Source: Amycolatopsis sp. DSM 110486 (lineage in GTDB: Bacteria; Actinomycetota; Actinomycetes; Mycobacteriales; Pseudonocardiaceae). From it: a stretch of 64,000 nt of DNA. The stretch spans positions 558,001-622,000 of the forward strand of contig NZ_CP080519.1 of the NCBI RefSeq assembly GCF_019468465.1. The letters run 5' to 3'. The notes under the pieces were generated by a model that was not told the DNA's origin, searched no databases, and saw nothing but the letters and a program-made list of their open reading frames with translations. The position numbers were made by a program, and so were the translations under genes. This document shows positions 26,601 through 35,486 of the stretch, piece by piece (positions within the stretch are counted from its first letter, which is position 1; each line of letters begins with the position of its first letter).

Positions 26601-27098
26601 ATGACGGGACACCACCTCGCCCAGCTCAACGTGGGCACGTTGAAATTCCCCCTCGACGACGGCCGCGCGGACAGCTTCACGTCCATGCTCGACACACTGA
26701 ACGAGGTCGCCGACAACGCGCCCGGCTTCATCTGGCGACTGGTTGAGGACGGCGGCGCCGACGCCACCGCGATCCGGACGTCGCTGGGCGACGACGTTTT
26801 GGTGAACATGTCCGTCTGGGAGAGCCGGGACGCCCTGTGGGACTACGTCTACCGCAGCGGCCACCTGGACGTGCTGCGCCGTCGTGCGGAGTGGTTCGAA
26901 CCTCCGAAGGCGCCGTTCCAGGTGATGTGGTGGATCCCCGCCGGGCACATTCCCACCGTCGAGGAGGCCGTCGAGCGCCTGGAACTGTTACGCGAGCAGG
27001 GCTCCACGCCTTGCGCCTTCGGTTTCAGGGACAGCTACCAGCCCGCGGACGCCGAGTCGGCGCCGTGGCGACCAGTGGCCGCCACAGTCAGGACGTAG
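26601..27098 (+). CDS. DUF3291 family protein
   Basis: This 165-residue protein has a DUF3291 fold related to the antibiotic-biosynthesis-monooxygenase dimeric alpha-beta barrels. The signature pieces are HHLAQLNVGTLKFPLDD, FIWRLVEDGG, NMSVWESRDALWDYVYRSGH and VMWWIPAGHIPTVEEAVERL. No cofactor motif is visible, which is normal for this fold. The ATG at 26601 follows GGTGAGGGC. It lies just behind the four-cysteine regulator, which suggests it is controlled by that protein and has a redox or stress role. The reaction is unknown. Confidence 0.82.
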   Translation: MTGHHLAQLNVGTLKFPLDDGRADSFTSMLDTLNEVADNAPGFIWRLVEDGGADATAIRTSLGDDVLVNMSVWESRDALWDYVYRSGHLDVLRRRAEWFEPPKAPFQVMWWIPAGHIPTVEEAVERLELLREQGSTPCAFGFRDSYQPADAESAPWRPVAATVRT

Positions 27099-27608
27099 GC
27101 ATACCACCGTCCGGGCACCACCCCACGGAGGAAATCCGCGCACCCCGTCCTTCTCGTTCACGTTGCCGATACGCCTGCGGACGGCGTCTTCGGGTCCGCA
27201 CTGGGTTCGGTCCTCTCGACCTTCAGCACGTACGGGAGCGTTCGTTTTCCTTCAGCTTCGAAGATTTCGGCTGCTTGCTCGCGTAGCTCAGCCGATGCCT
27301 CACCTCACGTGGGAGTGACGCCTCAGCTGATGCTTCGATGCAGTGCGACTTGTCGAGCACAACACCAACCGAAGCCCCCAGCGTTCGCCCACCTCTCCGA
27401 GTTCACCGTTGCTGCGAAGAACAAGGAGCGCCGCGTAACCGGCCTCAGCGCGAGAATCCATCGCGCCGGCATCAACCCGTTCCCGGACGGTTCCGCCGAC
27501 TCAGTGCCATCGTGCGCCATTCGGCGTAATTCCGGAACATCTGCCGCACGCCGGTCCGATTTCGATGGTTTCCTCGTACCCGGCTCGGCGATGGGGGTGA
27601 ACAACCGG
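27099..27608. other. Intergenic DNA before the type VII-linked toxin operon
   Basis: This 510-bp stretch has no recognised gene, and the GC content drops compared with the coding regions on each side. It should contain the promoter of the operon that begins at 27609. The TTC-rich stretch around 27245-27270 is unusual for this genome. No -10 and -35 pair was convincing. Confidence 0.4.
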
Positions 27609-28187
27609 ATGAGCGACCCAATATCGGACAAAGCGGAGAATGCGGAAGCCCGCGTCGACCAATTAGTCGCGCAAGCGAAGCAGAAAGCGCAGCGCTACCG
27701 CGCGATGCAGCAGGCCGTTGAGCAGGTCGTGGTGTCGGCAGCCAGCAAAGACGGCACCGCCACGGTCACCGTCGACTCCGCCGGCAACGTCACCGACCTG
27801 CGGATCACCGACCGCGTCCGGGAGATGTCCGGCGATCAGGTCGCGAAAGCGGTGCTGTCCGCGCTGCGCACCGCGCAGTCGAAGCTGCCGGACCGGCTCA
27901 GCGAGGTCATGGCGGACACCATCGGCGACGATCCGCAGACCCGCGACACCATCGTCGGCAGCTACCGGGCGAAGTTCCCGGAGCCGGAACCCGAGCGGGA
28001 CGAAACTCCGCCGGCGCCGACCAGCCGGATCGGGCGGCTCGCCGACGAACCCGAGGCCGCGCCGCCGCCATCGCCGCTGCGCCCGCCGGCCCCGCCGCTG
28101 CGCCCGCCGGCCCCGCCGCTGCGCCCGCCGGCCCCGCCCGACGATGACGACGACGGCTGGGGCGGCCCGGTCATGATCCGCGAATAG
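27609..28187 (+). CDS. YbaB/EbfC-family protein with proline-rich C-terminal tail
   Basis: This 192-residue protein starts at the ATG of MSDPISDK, which has GGGGG about 10 bp upstream. The YbaB/EbfC-like core covers residues 1-115 (QAVEQVVVSAASKDGTATVT, VDSAGNVTDLRITD). The tail contains three copies of LRPPAPP and an acidic end (DDDDDGWGG). YbaB proteins are small DNA-associated or chaperone-like proteins. Relatives of this type regularly open operons with EspC-like and toxin genes in actinomycetes. A role in secretion or protection of the toxin is inferred. The next gene begins 18 bp later. Confidence 0.82.
   Translation: MSDPISDKAENAEARVDQLVAQAKQKAQRYRAMQQAVEQVVVSAASKDGTATVTVDSAGNVTDLRITDRVREMSGDQVAKAVLSALRTAQSKLPDRLSEVMADTIGDDPQTRDTIVGSYRAKFPEPEPERDETPPAPTSRIGRLADEPEAAPPPSPLRPPAPPLRPPAPPLRPPAPPDDDDDGWGGPVMIRE
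28077..28138. repeat. Three tandem 21-bp repeats inside the YbaB-like gene
   Basis: CTGCGCCCGCCGGCCCCGCC plus one base is repeated at 28077, 28098 and 28119, the last copy shortened. It encodes LRPPAPP three times. Such perfect copies change number easily by slippage, so tail length may vary between strains. Confidence 0.9.
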
Positions 28188-28205
28188 CCGGGACGAGAGG
28201 TGACC

Positions 28206-28544
28206 ATGCCGGACGGTGCGACCAATGGCGGCGGCTACCAAGTCCGCCCGGACGAACTGCTCGCCCACGCGAAAGCGGTCGAGCAGGTCGGGCAGACATT
28301 GGGCCAGGCGCTCGCCGCGGCCGAGCAGGTCACCATGGGCGTGCAGGCGTACGGCCTGATCTGCGGCCCGCTCTTCGTGCCGATGGTGCTCGCGGTCAGC
28401 ACTCCCGGCCTGATCACCCTCGGCGCCGCGCAGCAGGCCATGGGCACGCTGTCGCAGTCGATCCAGCAGGCGGCGAAGACCTACCAGGACACCGAACAGG
28501 CGCACTCGCAGCGGATCACCAGCCTCGGCAAGGACCTGCCGTGA
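28206..28544 (+). CDS. EspC-like type VII secretion-associated protein
   Basis: This 112-residue protein belongs to the family of ESX-1 secreted EspC-like proteins. The N-terminal part is YQVRPDELLAHAKAVEQVGQ. The typical YGLI core (VQAYGLICGPLFVPMVLAVS) is hydrophobic, and a second helix (SIQQAAKTYQDTEQAHSQRI) follows. These helical hairpins travel with or guide type VII effectors. I chose the ATG at 28206 (GAGAGG five bases upstream) over the GTG two codons earlier. Its stop overlaps the start of the RHS toxin gene by four bases (GTGA), which argues for coupled translation and partnership with the toxin. Confidence 0.85.
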   Translation: MPDGATNGGGYQVRPDELLAHAKAVEQVGQTLGQALAAAEQVTMGVQAYGLICGPLFVPMVLAVSTPGLITLGAAQQAMGTLSQSIQQAAKTYQDTEQAHSQRITSLGKDLP

Positions 28545-31500
28545 GCAATCCGCTGGTCGCCGCCAAACAGGACTCGACGACCTGGCACACCGGCATCAAC
28601 GTCCTCGACGACGCGATCGGCGCCTACGACGGCATCAAGTCCGGTTCGTGGATCGAGGGCGGCATCGCCGCGCTCGGCACCGCGATGGACCTGCTGACCA
28701 TCGCGATGAACCCCGTCGGCACGCTCATCTCCTACGGCCTCAACTGGCTGATCGAGCACGTCCAGCCGTTGCAGGACGCGCTGAACCAGCTGGCCGGCGA
28801 CGCCGACCAGATCACCGCCTACTCGCAAACCTGGGGCAACATCGCGAAGGCCGTGGAAAAAGCGGCCAAAGACCTCGGCGACAGCGTGCAGAAGGACACC
28901 GCGCACTGGATCGGCCAGGCCGCGGACGCCTACCGCGCGAACGTCAAGAACAAGATCGACCACCTCAACGCGGCCGCGACCTGCGCGAGCGGGATCAGCA
29001 TCGTGGTTCAGATCGTCGGGGTGATCACCGCCGCGGTGCGCGCCATGGTCCGCGACATGATCACCCAGGCGGTCGGCGATTTCATCCAGGACGCACTGGA
29101 GGAGGTCTGCTCGCTCGGGCTCGGCACGCCGGTCGTGGTGGCGCAGGTGGTCGAGCAGGTTTCGGCGTGGATCGAGAAGATCGGCGCGCTGATCAAGAAG
29201 CTGATCAACTCGGTCGAGAAGCTGCGGCCGCTGATGTCGAAGCTCGAAGAGATCTTCGCCGCGGTCAAGAAGGTGATGTCCGAGCTGCACGGACGTCCCG
29301 GCGAAGACGGCACGCACGTCTCGTCGGCCGAACCCGGCCATTCCGGCCCGCACGAACCCGGCGCCCCGCACGACGGCACCCCGCACGATGACACCTCGCC
29401 TTCGTCCACGCCGGAGCCGGACGGCAGCGTCCCCGACGGCACGCCGCCCGGAAACCACGGCGCCGACCCGAACGCGCCCGGTAGCCACGATCCGGAGGCG
29501 GCCGGCGGGCAGAAGTCCGAGGGAACCGGCGGCTGCGACGGCAAGGGCGGCGACCCGGTCGACGCGGTGTCCGGCCAGATGATCACCGCGGGTACCGACG
29601 TCGAGCTACCCGGGTTGCTGCCGCTGGTGCTGAACCGCGCGTACGCCTCCGGCTACGCCGACGGCCGTTCCTTCGGCCCCGGCTGGGCGTCCACATTGGA
29701 CGAACGCCTGGTGCTGACCGACGACTTCGTCCGGTACTACGGCACGGACGCGGAAGTGCTCAGCTACATCCACCCCGCCCGCGACGGCTCTCCGGTGCTG
29801 CCGAGCTTCGGCGCCCGCTGGCCGTTGAGCTGGGATGCCGCGGCGGAAACCTACCTGCTCGTCGACCAGGAATCCGGCTGGACCCGCCGGTTCGCCGCGC
29901 ACCCCACGGCGCCGAGGGAGTGGCAGATCAGCTCGCTGTCGGACCGCAGCGGGCACCGCGTCGACTACCTGCGCGACGAAACCGGCCGTCCGCTCACGGT
30001 CACGCATTCCGGCGGCTACCGGGTCGGCGTCGACACCGTCGACGGCGCGGACGGCCTCCGCATCGCCGGATACCGCCTGCTCGGCGGCGCCGAACACGGC
30101 GAAGACGTGCCGATCGTGTCGTTCCGCTACGACCGGCGCGGCCGGCTGTCCGGCATCGTGAACTCGACCGGCGCGCCTTACCAGTACGACTACGACGACG
30201 CGGACCGGATCGTCGCCTGGACCGACCGAACCGGCTACCGCTACGAGTACGAATACGGCCCGGACGGACGCGTCGTCCGCGGCGCCGGCCTCGACGGCTA
30301 CCTCGACGCGACCTTCGACTACGACCTGGCCGGCCGGGTCACCGTCGTCACCGACAGCCTCGGCCGGCGCACCGAGTACCACTACGACGAGCACAACCAC
30401 ATCACCGCGGTGGTCGACCCGAACGGCGGGGTCGAACGCCCTGAGTTCGACCGGTTCCACCGTCTGCTGTCGCTCACGGACAAAAACGGTGCGGTCACCC
30501 GCTACGAACGTGACGAGAACGGCGACCCGACGCGGATCGGCTACCCCGACGGCACCGCGCTCGCCATCGAGTACGACCCGCGCTGGCGGCTGCCGGTCAC
30601 CGTGACTCAGCCGAACGGCGCGGTCTGGCGGCACACCTACGACGACGCCGGCCGCATCGTGTCCACAGTGGATCCGCTAGGCGCGGTTGCGACCAGCGAA
30701 CTGGACGAGCGAGGCCACCTGGCCGCCACCGTCGAACCGGACGGCGCCCGCTGGACGTACACCAGCAACGACGTCGGCCGCCCGCTGTCGATCACCTCGC
30801 CGGACGGCGAAACCACCACGTTCCGGCTCGACGGCTTCGGCCGGGCGATCGAAGCGACCGACCCGCGAGGTCGCAGCACCCGGTACGGCTGGACCCGCGA
30901 AGGCGCGCTGGCCTGGCGCGTCGCCGCCAACGGCGACCGCGAGGAACGGTTCTACGACCTCGAAGGCAGCTTGGTCCGAGCTCGCTCGGCCACCGGCGCG
31001 ACCACGGTTTTCGAACGCGGCCCGTTCGGCCTGCTCGCCGCGCGCACCGGCCAGGACGGCATCAGGCACACCTTCACCCACGACACCGAACTGCGGCTCA
31101 CCGGCGTCCGCAACCCGGCCGGGCAAACCTGGTCCTACCGCTACGATCCGGCCGGAAACCTGATCGGTGAACAGGATTTCACCGGCCGCGCGCTCGAATA
31201 CCGGGTCGACGCGATGGGCGCGATGATCTCGCGCGCCGAAGCGGGCGGCGCGGTGACCGAACTGACCCGCGACGTCCGCGGCCGGGTGTCCCGGGAGACC
31301 TTCGGCGAAACGACCATCGCCTACGAGTACGACGAAGGCGGCCGGCTGCGCCGGGTCGCCGACGGCGCTGTCGAAGTGACCTACGAACGCGACCTGCTCG
31401 GCCGCCCGGTCGCCGAATCCGTCAACGGCCGCGTGCTGCGCAACGAATACGACTCGACCGGCCGCCGCGTCCGCCGGATCACCCCGTCCGGGGTCGAAGC

Positions 31501-33124
31501 ACGGTGGCAGTACGACGAAATGCGCCGGGAAACCGCGATGGCCGGGACCGCCGGAACGGTCGCGTTGGAGTACCGGGACGGCCGGGAAGTACTCCGCCGC
31601 CTCGGCGAAAACGCGAGCCTGGCCCAGACGCACGACGAACTGGGCCGCCTCACCGGTCAAACGCTCGTGTCCGCCGGGGGACCGAATCGCGCGCTCCAGG
31701 AACGCAGTTTCCGCTACCGCGCCGACGGTCAGGTGCTCGCGATCGACGACCGGGTGCACGGCGCCCGCGTCTTCCAGCTCACCCCGGGCGGGCGCGTCAC
31801 CGGCGTGCAGGCCGCCACCTGGACCGAGCAGTACGCCTACGACACACTGGGAAACCTGGTCTCCGCGCAACCAGGTCCGTCCACGGAGGATGCTTCCGAC
31901 GTGGCCGGCCCCCGCGCGGTCGAAGGAATGCTGCTGCGCAGCGCGGGCCGGACTTCCTACTCCTACGACGCTTCCGGCCGGCTCGTCCGCGAAATCCGCC
32001 GCGGCCTCTCCGGTCAACGCCGAATCCGCGAGTACGCGTGGAACGACCGCGACCAGCTGATCGGCGTCACCACCCCGGACGGCACCCGCTGGCGCTACCG
32101 CTACGACCCGTTCGGCCGCCGGATCGCCAAACAGCGCCTCGCGCCCGACGGCAGCATCGCCGAAGAAACCACGTTCTCCTGGGACGGCACCGTCCTGGCC
32201 GAAGCCGCCCACACCGTCGACCGCCGCACCACCGTCACGTCCTGGGACTACCGCGGAGGCTCGGCCGAACCCATCGCGCAAACCACCCGCTCCTGGCTGG
32301 CCGACGCACCCACCGCGGTCATCGACACCCGCTTCCACGCCATCGTCGCCGACCTGATCGGCGCGCCGACCGAACTGGTCGACGCGACCGGCCGGGTCGC
32401 CTGGTACCGGACAAGCGGCCTGTGGGGCAACACCATCGCGATGTCCACTTCGGACGGAACCGGCTGCCCGCTCCGCTTCCCAGGCCAGTACTACGACGAC
32501 GAAACCGGACTGCACTACAACGTCCACCGCTACTACGACCCGCACACCGCGCGGTACCTGTCGCCGGACCCGATCGGACTGGCCCCGTCCGCGAACCACT
32601 ACACCTACGTCCCGAACCCGCTGGCGGTAGCCGACCCGCTGGGCCTGGCCGGCTACAAGGACCCGGCGAACGGCCAGTGGGCACACGACCCCGCGCTGCC
32701 GCCCGCCGACCACATTCACAACCGTGGCACCGAATACCCCGGCGACTACTTGCAGTCCACCCACGACGCGATGGCGACGAAGTGGACCGTGGAGGGCCGT
32801 GCCCTCGGCGACGTCCCGCGGGATGCGAGCAACGCCCGCATTCCACACGACCAGCTCAATTGGGTGGACCGCGCCGGTCAACCGATCCCCTACTACGACG
32901 CCAACGGCAAGCGAAATCTGACCTACGAGCACGTTCCGCCGGTAGTGGAGCACTGGCGCGACGAGGGCCACAACATGACCGCCGCGGAACGCAAGGCCTG
33001 GTACAACAACACCGACGACATGGAAGCCATGGGCAAATCGCAGAACTCGTCCGAAGGCGGGAAGCTCACCGAGCGCTACGCGGCCACGGAGCCGGGACCT
33101 CGGCATCCGTGTACCTTGCACTGA
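28541..33124 (+). CDS. RHS-repeat polymorphic toxin with type VII-like N-terminus and C-terminal HNH-type nuclease domain
   Basis: This is a 1527-residue protein. The N-terminal helical domain (about 1-250) carries a literal WxG motif (HWIGQAADAYRANV, residues 122-135), as in type VII substrates. A Pro/Asp/Gly-rich linker (about 250-330) and a DUF6531 unit (GGDPVDAVSGQM, from about 336) follow. RHS/YD repeats extend to about 1290, then the RHS-associated core (YYDPHTARYLSPDPIGLA, about 1330-1350). The last 150 residues are the toxin, with the pattern YEHVPPVVEHW-GHN-SQNSSEGGK, which fits HNH/EndoVII-superfamily nucleases. The nuclease subclass is inferred. The GTG start overlaps the EspC-like gene. 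A presumed immunity gene follows 25 bp later. Confidence 0.9.
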   Translation: MSNPLVAAKQDSTTWHTGINVLDDAIGAYDGIKSGSWIEGGIAALGTAMDLLTIAMNPVGTLISYGLNWLIEHVQPLQDALNQLAGDADQITAYSQTWGNIAKAVEKAAKDLGDSVQKDTAHWIGQAADAYRANVKNKIDHLNAAATCASGISIVVQIVGVITAAVRAMVRDMITQAVGDFIQDALEEVCSLGLGTPVVVAQVVEQVSAWIEKIGALIKKLINSVEKLRPLMSKLEEIFAAVKKVMSELHGRPGEDGTHVSSAEPGHSGPHEPGAPHDGTPHDDTSPSSTPEPDGSVPDGTPPGNHGADPNAPGSHDPEAAGGQKSEGTGGCDGKGGDPVDAVSGQMITAGTDVELPGLLPLVLNRAYASGYADGRSFGPGWASTLDERLVLTDDFVRYYGTDAEVLSYIHPARDGSPVLPSFGARWPLSWDAAAETYLLVDQESGWTRRFAAHPTAPREWQISSLSDRSGHRVDYLRDETGRPLTVTHSGGYRVGVDTVDGADGLRIAGYRLLGGAEHGEDVPIVSFRYDRRGRLSGIVNSTGAPYQYDYDDADRIVAWTDRTGYRYEYEYGPDGRVVRGAGLDGYLDATFDYDLAGRVTVVTDSLGRRTEYHYDEHNHITAVVDPNGGVERPEFDRFHRLLSLTDKNGAVTRYERDENGDPTRIGYPDGTALAIEYDPRWRLPVTVTQPNGAVWRHTYDDAGRIVSTVDPLGAVATSELDERGHLAATVEPDGARWTYTSNDVGRPLSITSPDGETTTFRLDGFGRAIEATDPRGRSTRYGWTREGALAWRVAANGDREERFYDLEGSLVRARSATGATTVFERGPFGLLAARTGQDGIRHTFTHDTELRLTGVRNPAGQTWSYRYDPAGNLIGEQDFTGRALEYRVDAMGAMISRAEAGGAVTELTRDVRGRVSRETFGETTIAYEYDEGGRLRRVADGAVEVTYERDLLGRPVAESVNGRVLRNEYDSTGRRVRRITPSGVEARWQYDEMRRETAMAGTAGTVALEYRDGREVLRRLGENASLAQTHDELGRLTGQTLVSAGGPNRALQERSFRYRADGQVLAIDDRVHGARVFQLTPGGRVTGVQAATWTEQYAYDTLGNLVSAQPGPSTEDASDVAGPRAVEGMLLRSAGRTSYSYDASGRLVREIRRGLSGQRRIREYAWNDRDQLIGVTTPDGTRWRYRYDPFGRRIAKQRLAPDGSIAEETTFSWDGTVLAEAAHTVDRRTTVTSWDYRGGSAEPIAQTTRSWLADAPTAVIDTRFHAIVADLIGAPTELVDATGRVAWYRTSGLWGNTIAMSTSDGTGCPLRFPGQYYDDETGLHYNVHRYYDPHTARYLSPDPIGLAPSANHYTYVPNPLAVADPLGLAGYKDPANGQWAHDPALPPADHIHNRGTEYPGDYLQSTHDAMATKWTVEGRALGDVPRDASNARIPHDQLNWVDRAGQPIPYYDANGKRNLTYEHVPPVVEHWRDEGHNMTAAERKAWYNNTDDMEAMGKSQNSSEGGKLTERYAATEPGPRHPCTLH

Positions 33125-33149
33125 GCAGAGCGATGCCGGGAGGCGAGCA

Positions 33150-33905
33150 GTGGACCCACGCGAAACCTACGCAGCGATGCCCAACGTCGCCGATCTCGGC
33201 GATCTGCCCGACGCCTGGCACTGGGCGAGCGCCCCCGGCTTCGACTACAGCGCCGCCCTGTACGCCGACGGCAAGCGCGCCTTCCAAGCATTCGCACTGG
33301 ATTCGTACGACGAAGAGCTGGCTGTCGCGCTGCTGTCCTTCGCCCGCTCGCACGGTGCCGAACTGGCGACCGACGCCCCGCTGTCCCTGGCCGAAGGCTT
33401 CGCCCCCGCGGGCTACGGCTTCGACGCGGTCGCCGCGGCCGGCCCGCTCGTGCACCGCCTCTACCCGGACGACGCCGAGATGCACGACGCCGTCCGGGCC
33501 GTCATCCCGATCTTCCGCTGCGAAGCCGCCGGCGACGAGCCTCTCCCGGAAGCCGAATACCGCTACAGTCGCGGCAACGGTATCCGCGGCACCAGCTGGG
33601 ACCGCCCGCCGTCCCCGTACCTGAAATACCGCTACCGCGGCGCCACTGGTTCCGTACAAGCAAAGCGCGGTTTCGCCGGGCTCAAATCCCTGGTCAGCAC
33701 GATGACCCGGGGCGAGGGCCGGGACGACCTGTTCGTGGAGTTCGAGAACTATCGACACGAGGTGTACACGGTCACCTGGACCGACACCTGGACCCTCACC
33801 GGGCCGGACGGGGTTGCCACTCCGGTCGGCCTCGAGGAACTGCTGGAAGCGGTCAAGGTCGCGCTGTACGGACCGAACATCGAGTACGCGGACTTCCCCG
33901 GCTGA
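33150..33905 (+). CDS. Presumed immunity protein for the RHS toxin
   Basis: This 251-residue acidic cytoplasmic protein (MDPRETYAAMPNVADLGDLP) has no signal peptide or membrane segment. I recognise no family with certainty. The text FDYSAALYADGKRAFQAFAL and FENYRHEVYTVTWTDTWTL shows a mixed alpha/beta protein. It starts at a GTG with GGCGAG upstream, 25 bp after the toxin stop, the usual place for the immunity gene of a polymorphic toxin. Function is inferred from position and charge only. It has no resemblance to the toxin's chaperone-type genes. Confidence 0.65.
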   Translation: MDPRETYAAMPNVADLGDLPDAWHWASAPGFDYSAALYADGKRAFQAFALDSYDEELAVALLSFARSHGAELATDAPLSLAEGFAPAGYGFDAVAAAGPLVHRLYPDDAEMHDAVRAVIPIFRCEAAGDEPLPEAEYRYSRGNGIRGTSWDRPPSPYLKYRYRGATGSVQAKRGFAGLKSLVSTMTRGEGRDDLFVEFENYRHEVYTVTWTDTWTLTGPDGVATPVGLEELLEAVKVALYGPNIEYADFPG

Positions 33906-33981
33906 AGTGGACAGCAGTAGCCACACTGCTAGCGCGGTCGCCACCGCTGCGGAGCATCGCGCAGTCGGGCCAGCGCTGCCG

Positions 33982-34019
33982 ACCTCGAGCGCCACATTGC
34001 TACCCGAGGTCTCGTTTTT
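33982..34019 (+). terminator. Possible terminator after the toxin-immunity operon
   Basis: ACCTCG and CGAGGT can pair across a 17-base loop and are followed shortly by TTTTT (34015-34019). The stem is only 6 bp, so the call is weak. The loop holds a short GCCACATTG segment that also occurs in the palindrome near 51900. Confidence 0.4.
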
Positions 34020-34104
34020 CGCTCGACTCGGCTAGTTTCCGCCTTGGCTTCTTGTCATGCCGCTGACCGCGCCGCGCGACGCACGCTCGGTAGCTCGTTC
34101 AGTC

Positions 34105-34662
34105 ATGGGAGACCAGGGAACCACGTACGCGGCGTTCATACAGAGCGAGCTCAAGCTGGAGGGCGATCCTGGTGCTGCGGCTGGGAGGACCTTGGTCATG
34201 AACGGCCGTGCTGCGTTTCAGGTTTTGGTGCTGCCCTACCGGCAGACGGGCCAGGGCACGGAGTTCGCGTTGTTCCGGCGGGCTGATGCCGACTATTGGC
34301 AGGGTGTGGCCGGCGGTGGCGAAGCGGGCGAGTCCCCGCTGCAGGCGGCGCGGCGGGAAACCGCCGAGGAAGCCGGCTTGGTCGGTGACTGCGAGTTCGT
34401 CGGGCTGGATGCGCGCGCCACGATCCCAGTTGTCTACGTGACCGGGGAGTTCACCTGGGGACCGGACGTGCTGGTGATCCCGGAGTACGCGTTCGGTGTC
34501 CGAGTGGAGGACACCGAGGTGATCTTGTCGCACGAGCACACCGATTACGGCTGGTTCAGCCTCGACAAGGCAGCGAAGGCCGTGCAGTGGGATTCCAACC
34601 GCACCGCGCTGTGGGAACTGGACCACCGGCTGCGCCACGGCCTCGTTCACCGCGTCGCCTGA
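34105..34662 (+). CDS. NUDIX hydrolase
   Basis: This 185-residue pyrophosphohydrolase has the full Nudix box (Gx5Ex7REUxEExGU): GGGEAGESPLQAARRETAEE, then AGL, at about residues 71-93. Flanking strands read FQVLVLPYRQTGQGTEFALF. The long C-terminal part (VILSHEHTDYGWFSLDKAAK) resembles the NudB/dihydroneopterin triphosphate branch. Substrate and pathway remain open. The start is uncertain. I prefer the ATG of MGDQGTTYAAF, but the in-frame ATG at 34057 would add 16 residues, and neither has a clear ribosome-binding site. It stands alone behind the toxin operon. Confidence 0.82.
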   Translation: MGDQGTTYAAFIQSELKLEGDPGAAAGRTLVMNGRAAFQVLVLPYRQTGQGTEFALFRRADADYWQGVAGGGEAGESPLQAARRETAEEAGLVGDCEFVGLDARATIPVVYVTGEFTWGPDVLVIPEYAFGVRVEDTEVILSHEHTDYGWFSLDKAAKAVQWDSNRTALWELDHRLRHGLVHRVA

Positions 34663-35009
34663 GCCACGGGCCACGGAGGACTGCCAACGGCTGGCCTCGG
34701 CGTGTACGTGTTGTCCGGCCTGCATGGCAGTTGTTGCTCTCCGTACTGCATAACTCTCCATGATCGTCACGTTCGGAATATGTGGCGACGGAGGAACCTT
34801 GGGACGCAGGCGGATCATGGGCACGCCGCGAATGCCGGGAGGTCCGGCTTGGCAGCGGTCGCCAAGTGGCCGCTTTGTCGCTGCCCATACTTGAATGGGC
34901 CAATCAGGTTACTTTAGCCGGATCCTCCCCGAATTAGCCCTTACTAAGCAAAAATGCAGGTATGTCCCCACGTGCCAGGGGACATTTCAGCGAACAGGGG
35001 AGGATTCTG
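34663..35009. other. Intergenic DNA, AT-richer than its surroundings
   Basis: No gene is recognised in this 347-bp stretch. TTGAAT at 34891-34896 and TTTAGC at 34913-34918, 16 bp apart, form a weak promoter candidate for the secreted inhibitor gene. A good ribosome-binding site (GGGGAGG, 34997-35003) precedes its TTG start. Confidence 0.4.
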
Positions 35010-35432
35010 TTGAGGAACATCGGAAAGGTCCTTGCTCGGACCTCGGTCGCCGTCGGGGCCAGCGTCGTTCTCGCGGCCACGACAGTCAGCACGGCTCATG
35101 CAGCGGCTCGTGACGGACACTGTGACGCGGGGGAATTCTGCCTCTACTGGGGGAATGAGCGGACGGAGTCGTTGTCGGACTTCACCGGCTCGATCTCAAA
35201 CTACGGCGACTCCCAGCCGACCTGCTACGAGTTCAAGGGAGCCGGCCGGGGGATCAACACCTGCGTCAAGAACAACGCCATCTCCGCGTGGAACCGCACC
35301 AAATACAAGGTCACGGTGTACTACAACAGCGGTTACGGCGGCGCCGAAATGACCTACTACCCCGGCACTTGGGGCAACTTCGTTCCCGAGCTGCTGAACA
35401 ACAACGCCAGCCACCTGTTCCGGTCGCTGTAA
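35010..35432 (+). CDS. Secreted peptidase-inhibitor family I36 protein
   Basis: This 140-residue exported protein starts at a TTG with GGGGAGG six bases upstream; in-frame ATG or GTG codons further upstream lack such a signal. A signal peptide (RNIGKVLARTSVAVGAS...) ends near STAHAAARDG. The mature part has the I36/SMPI fold marks: CDAGEFCLYWGNE, the following aromatic-rich SDFTGSISNYG, paired cysteines (TCYEFKG, NTCVKNN) and YYNSGYGGAEMTYYPGTWG. The Streptomyces member SMPI inhibits metalloproteinases of the thermolysin family. A similar role outside the cell is expected. It is a single gene with its own terminator. Confidence 0.85.
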   Translation: MRNIGKVLARTSVAVGASVVLAATTVSTAHAAARDGHCDAGEFCLYWGNERTESLSDFTGSISNYGDSQPTCYEFKGAGRGINTCVKNNAISAWNRTKYKVTVYYNSGYGGAEMTYYPGTWGNFVPELLNNNASHLFRSL

Positions 35433-35444
35433 ACCGCAGAGACA

Positions 35445-35486
35445 GCTCAGCCTTGCCAGGAAGAGAAGGAACCGGCAGGGCTGAGC
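35445..35486 (+). terminator. Terminator of the I36 inhibitor gene
   Basis: A 13-bp stem (GCTCAGCCTTGCC and its partner with one G-T wobble) closes a 16-base loop. It begins 12 bp after the stop codon. No T-run follows, as is common in this group. Confidence 0.6.

Noticed and set aside
30677..33121. An 814-residue minus-strand open frame
   Set aside because: It is antisense to the RHS repeats. Composition is compatible only with a shadow frame, and no start signal or domain is visible.
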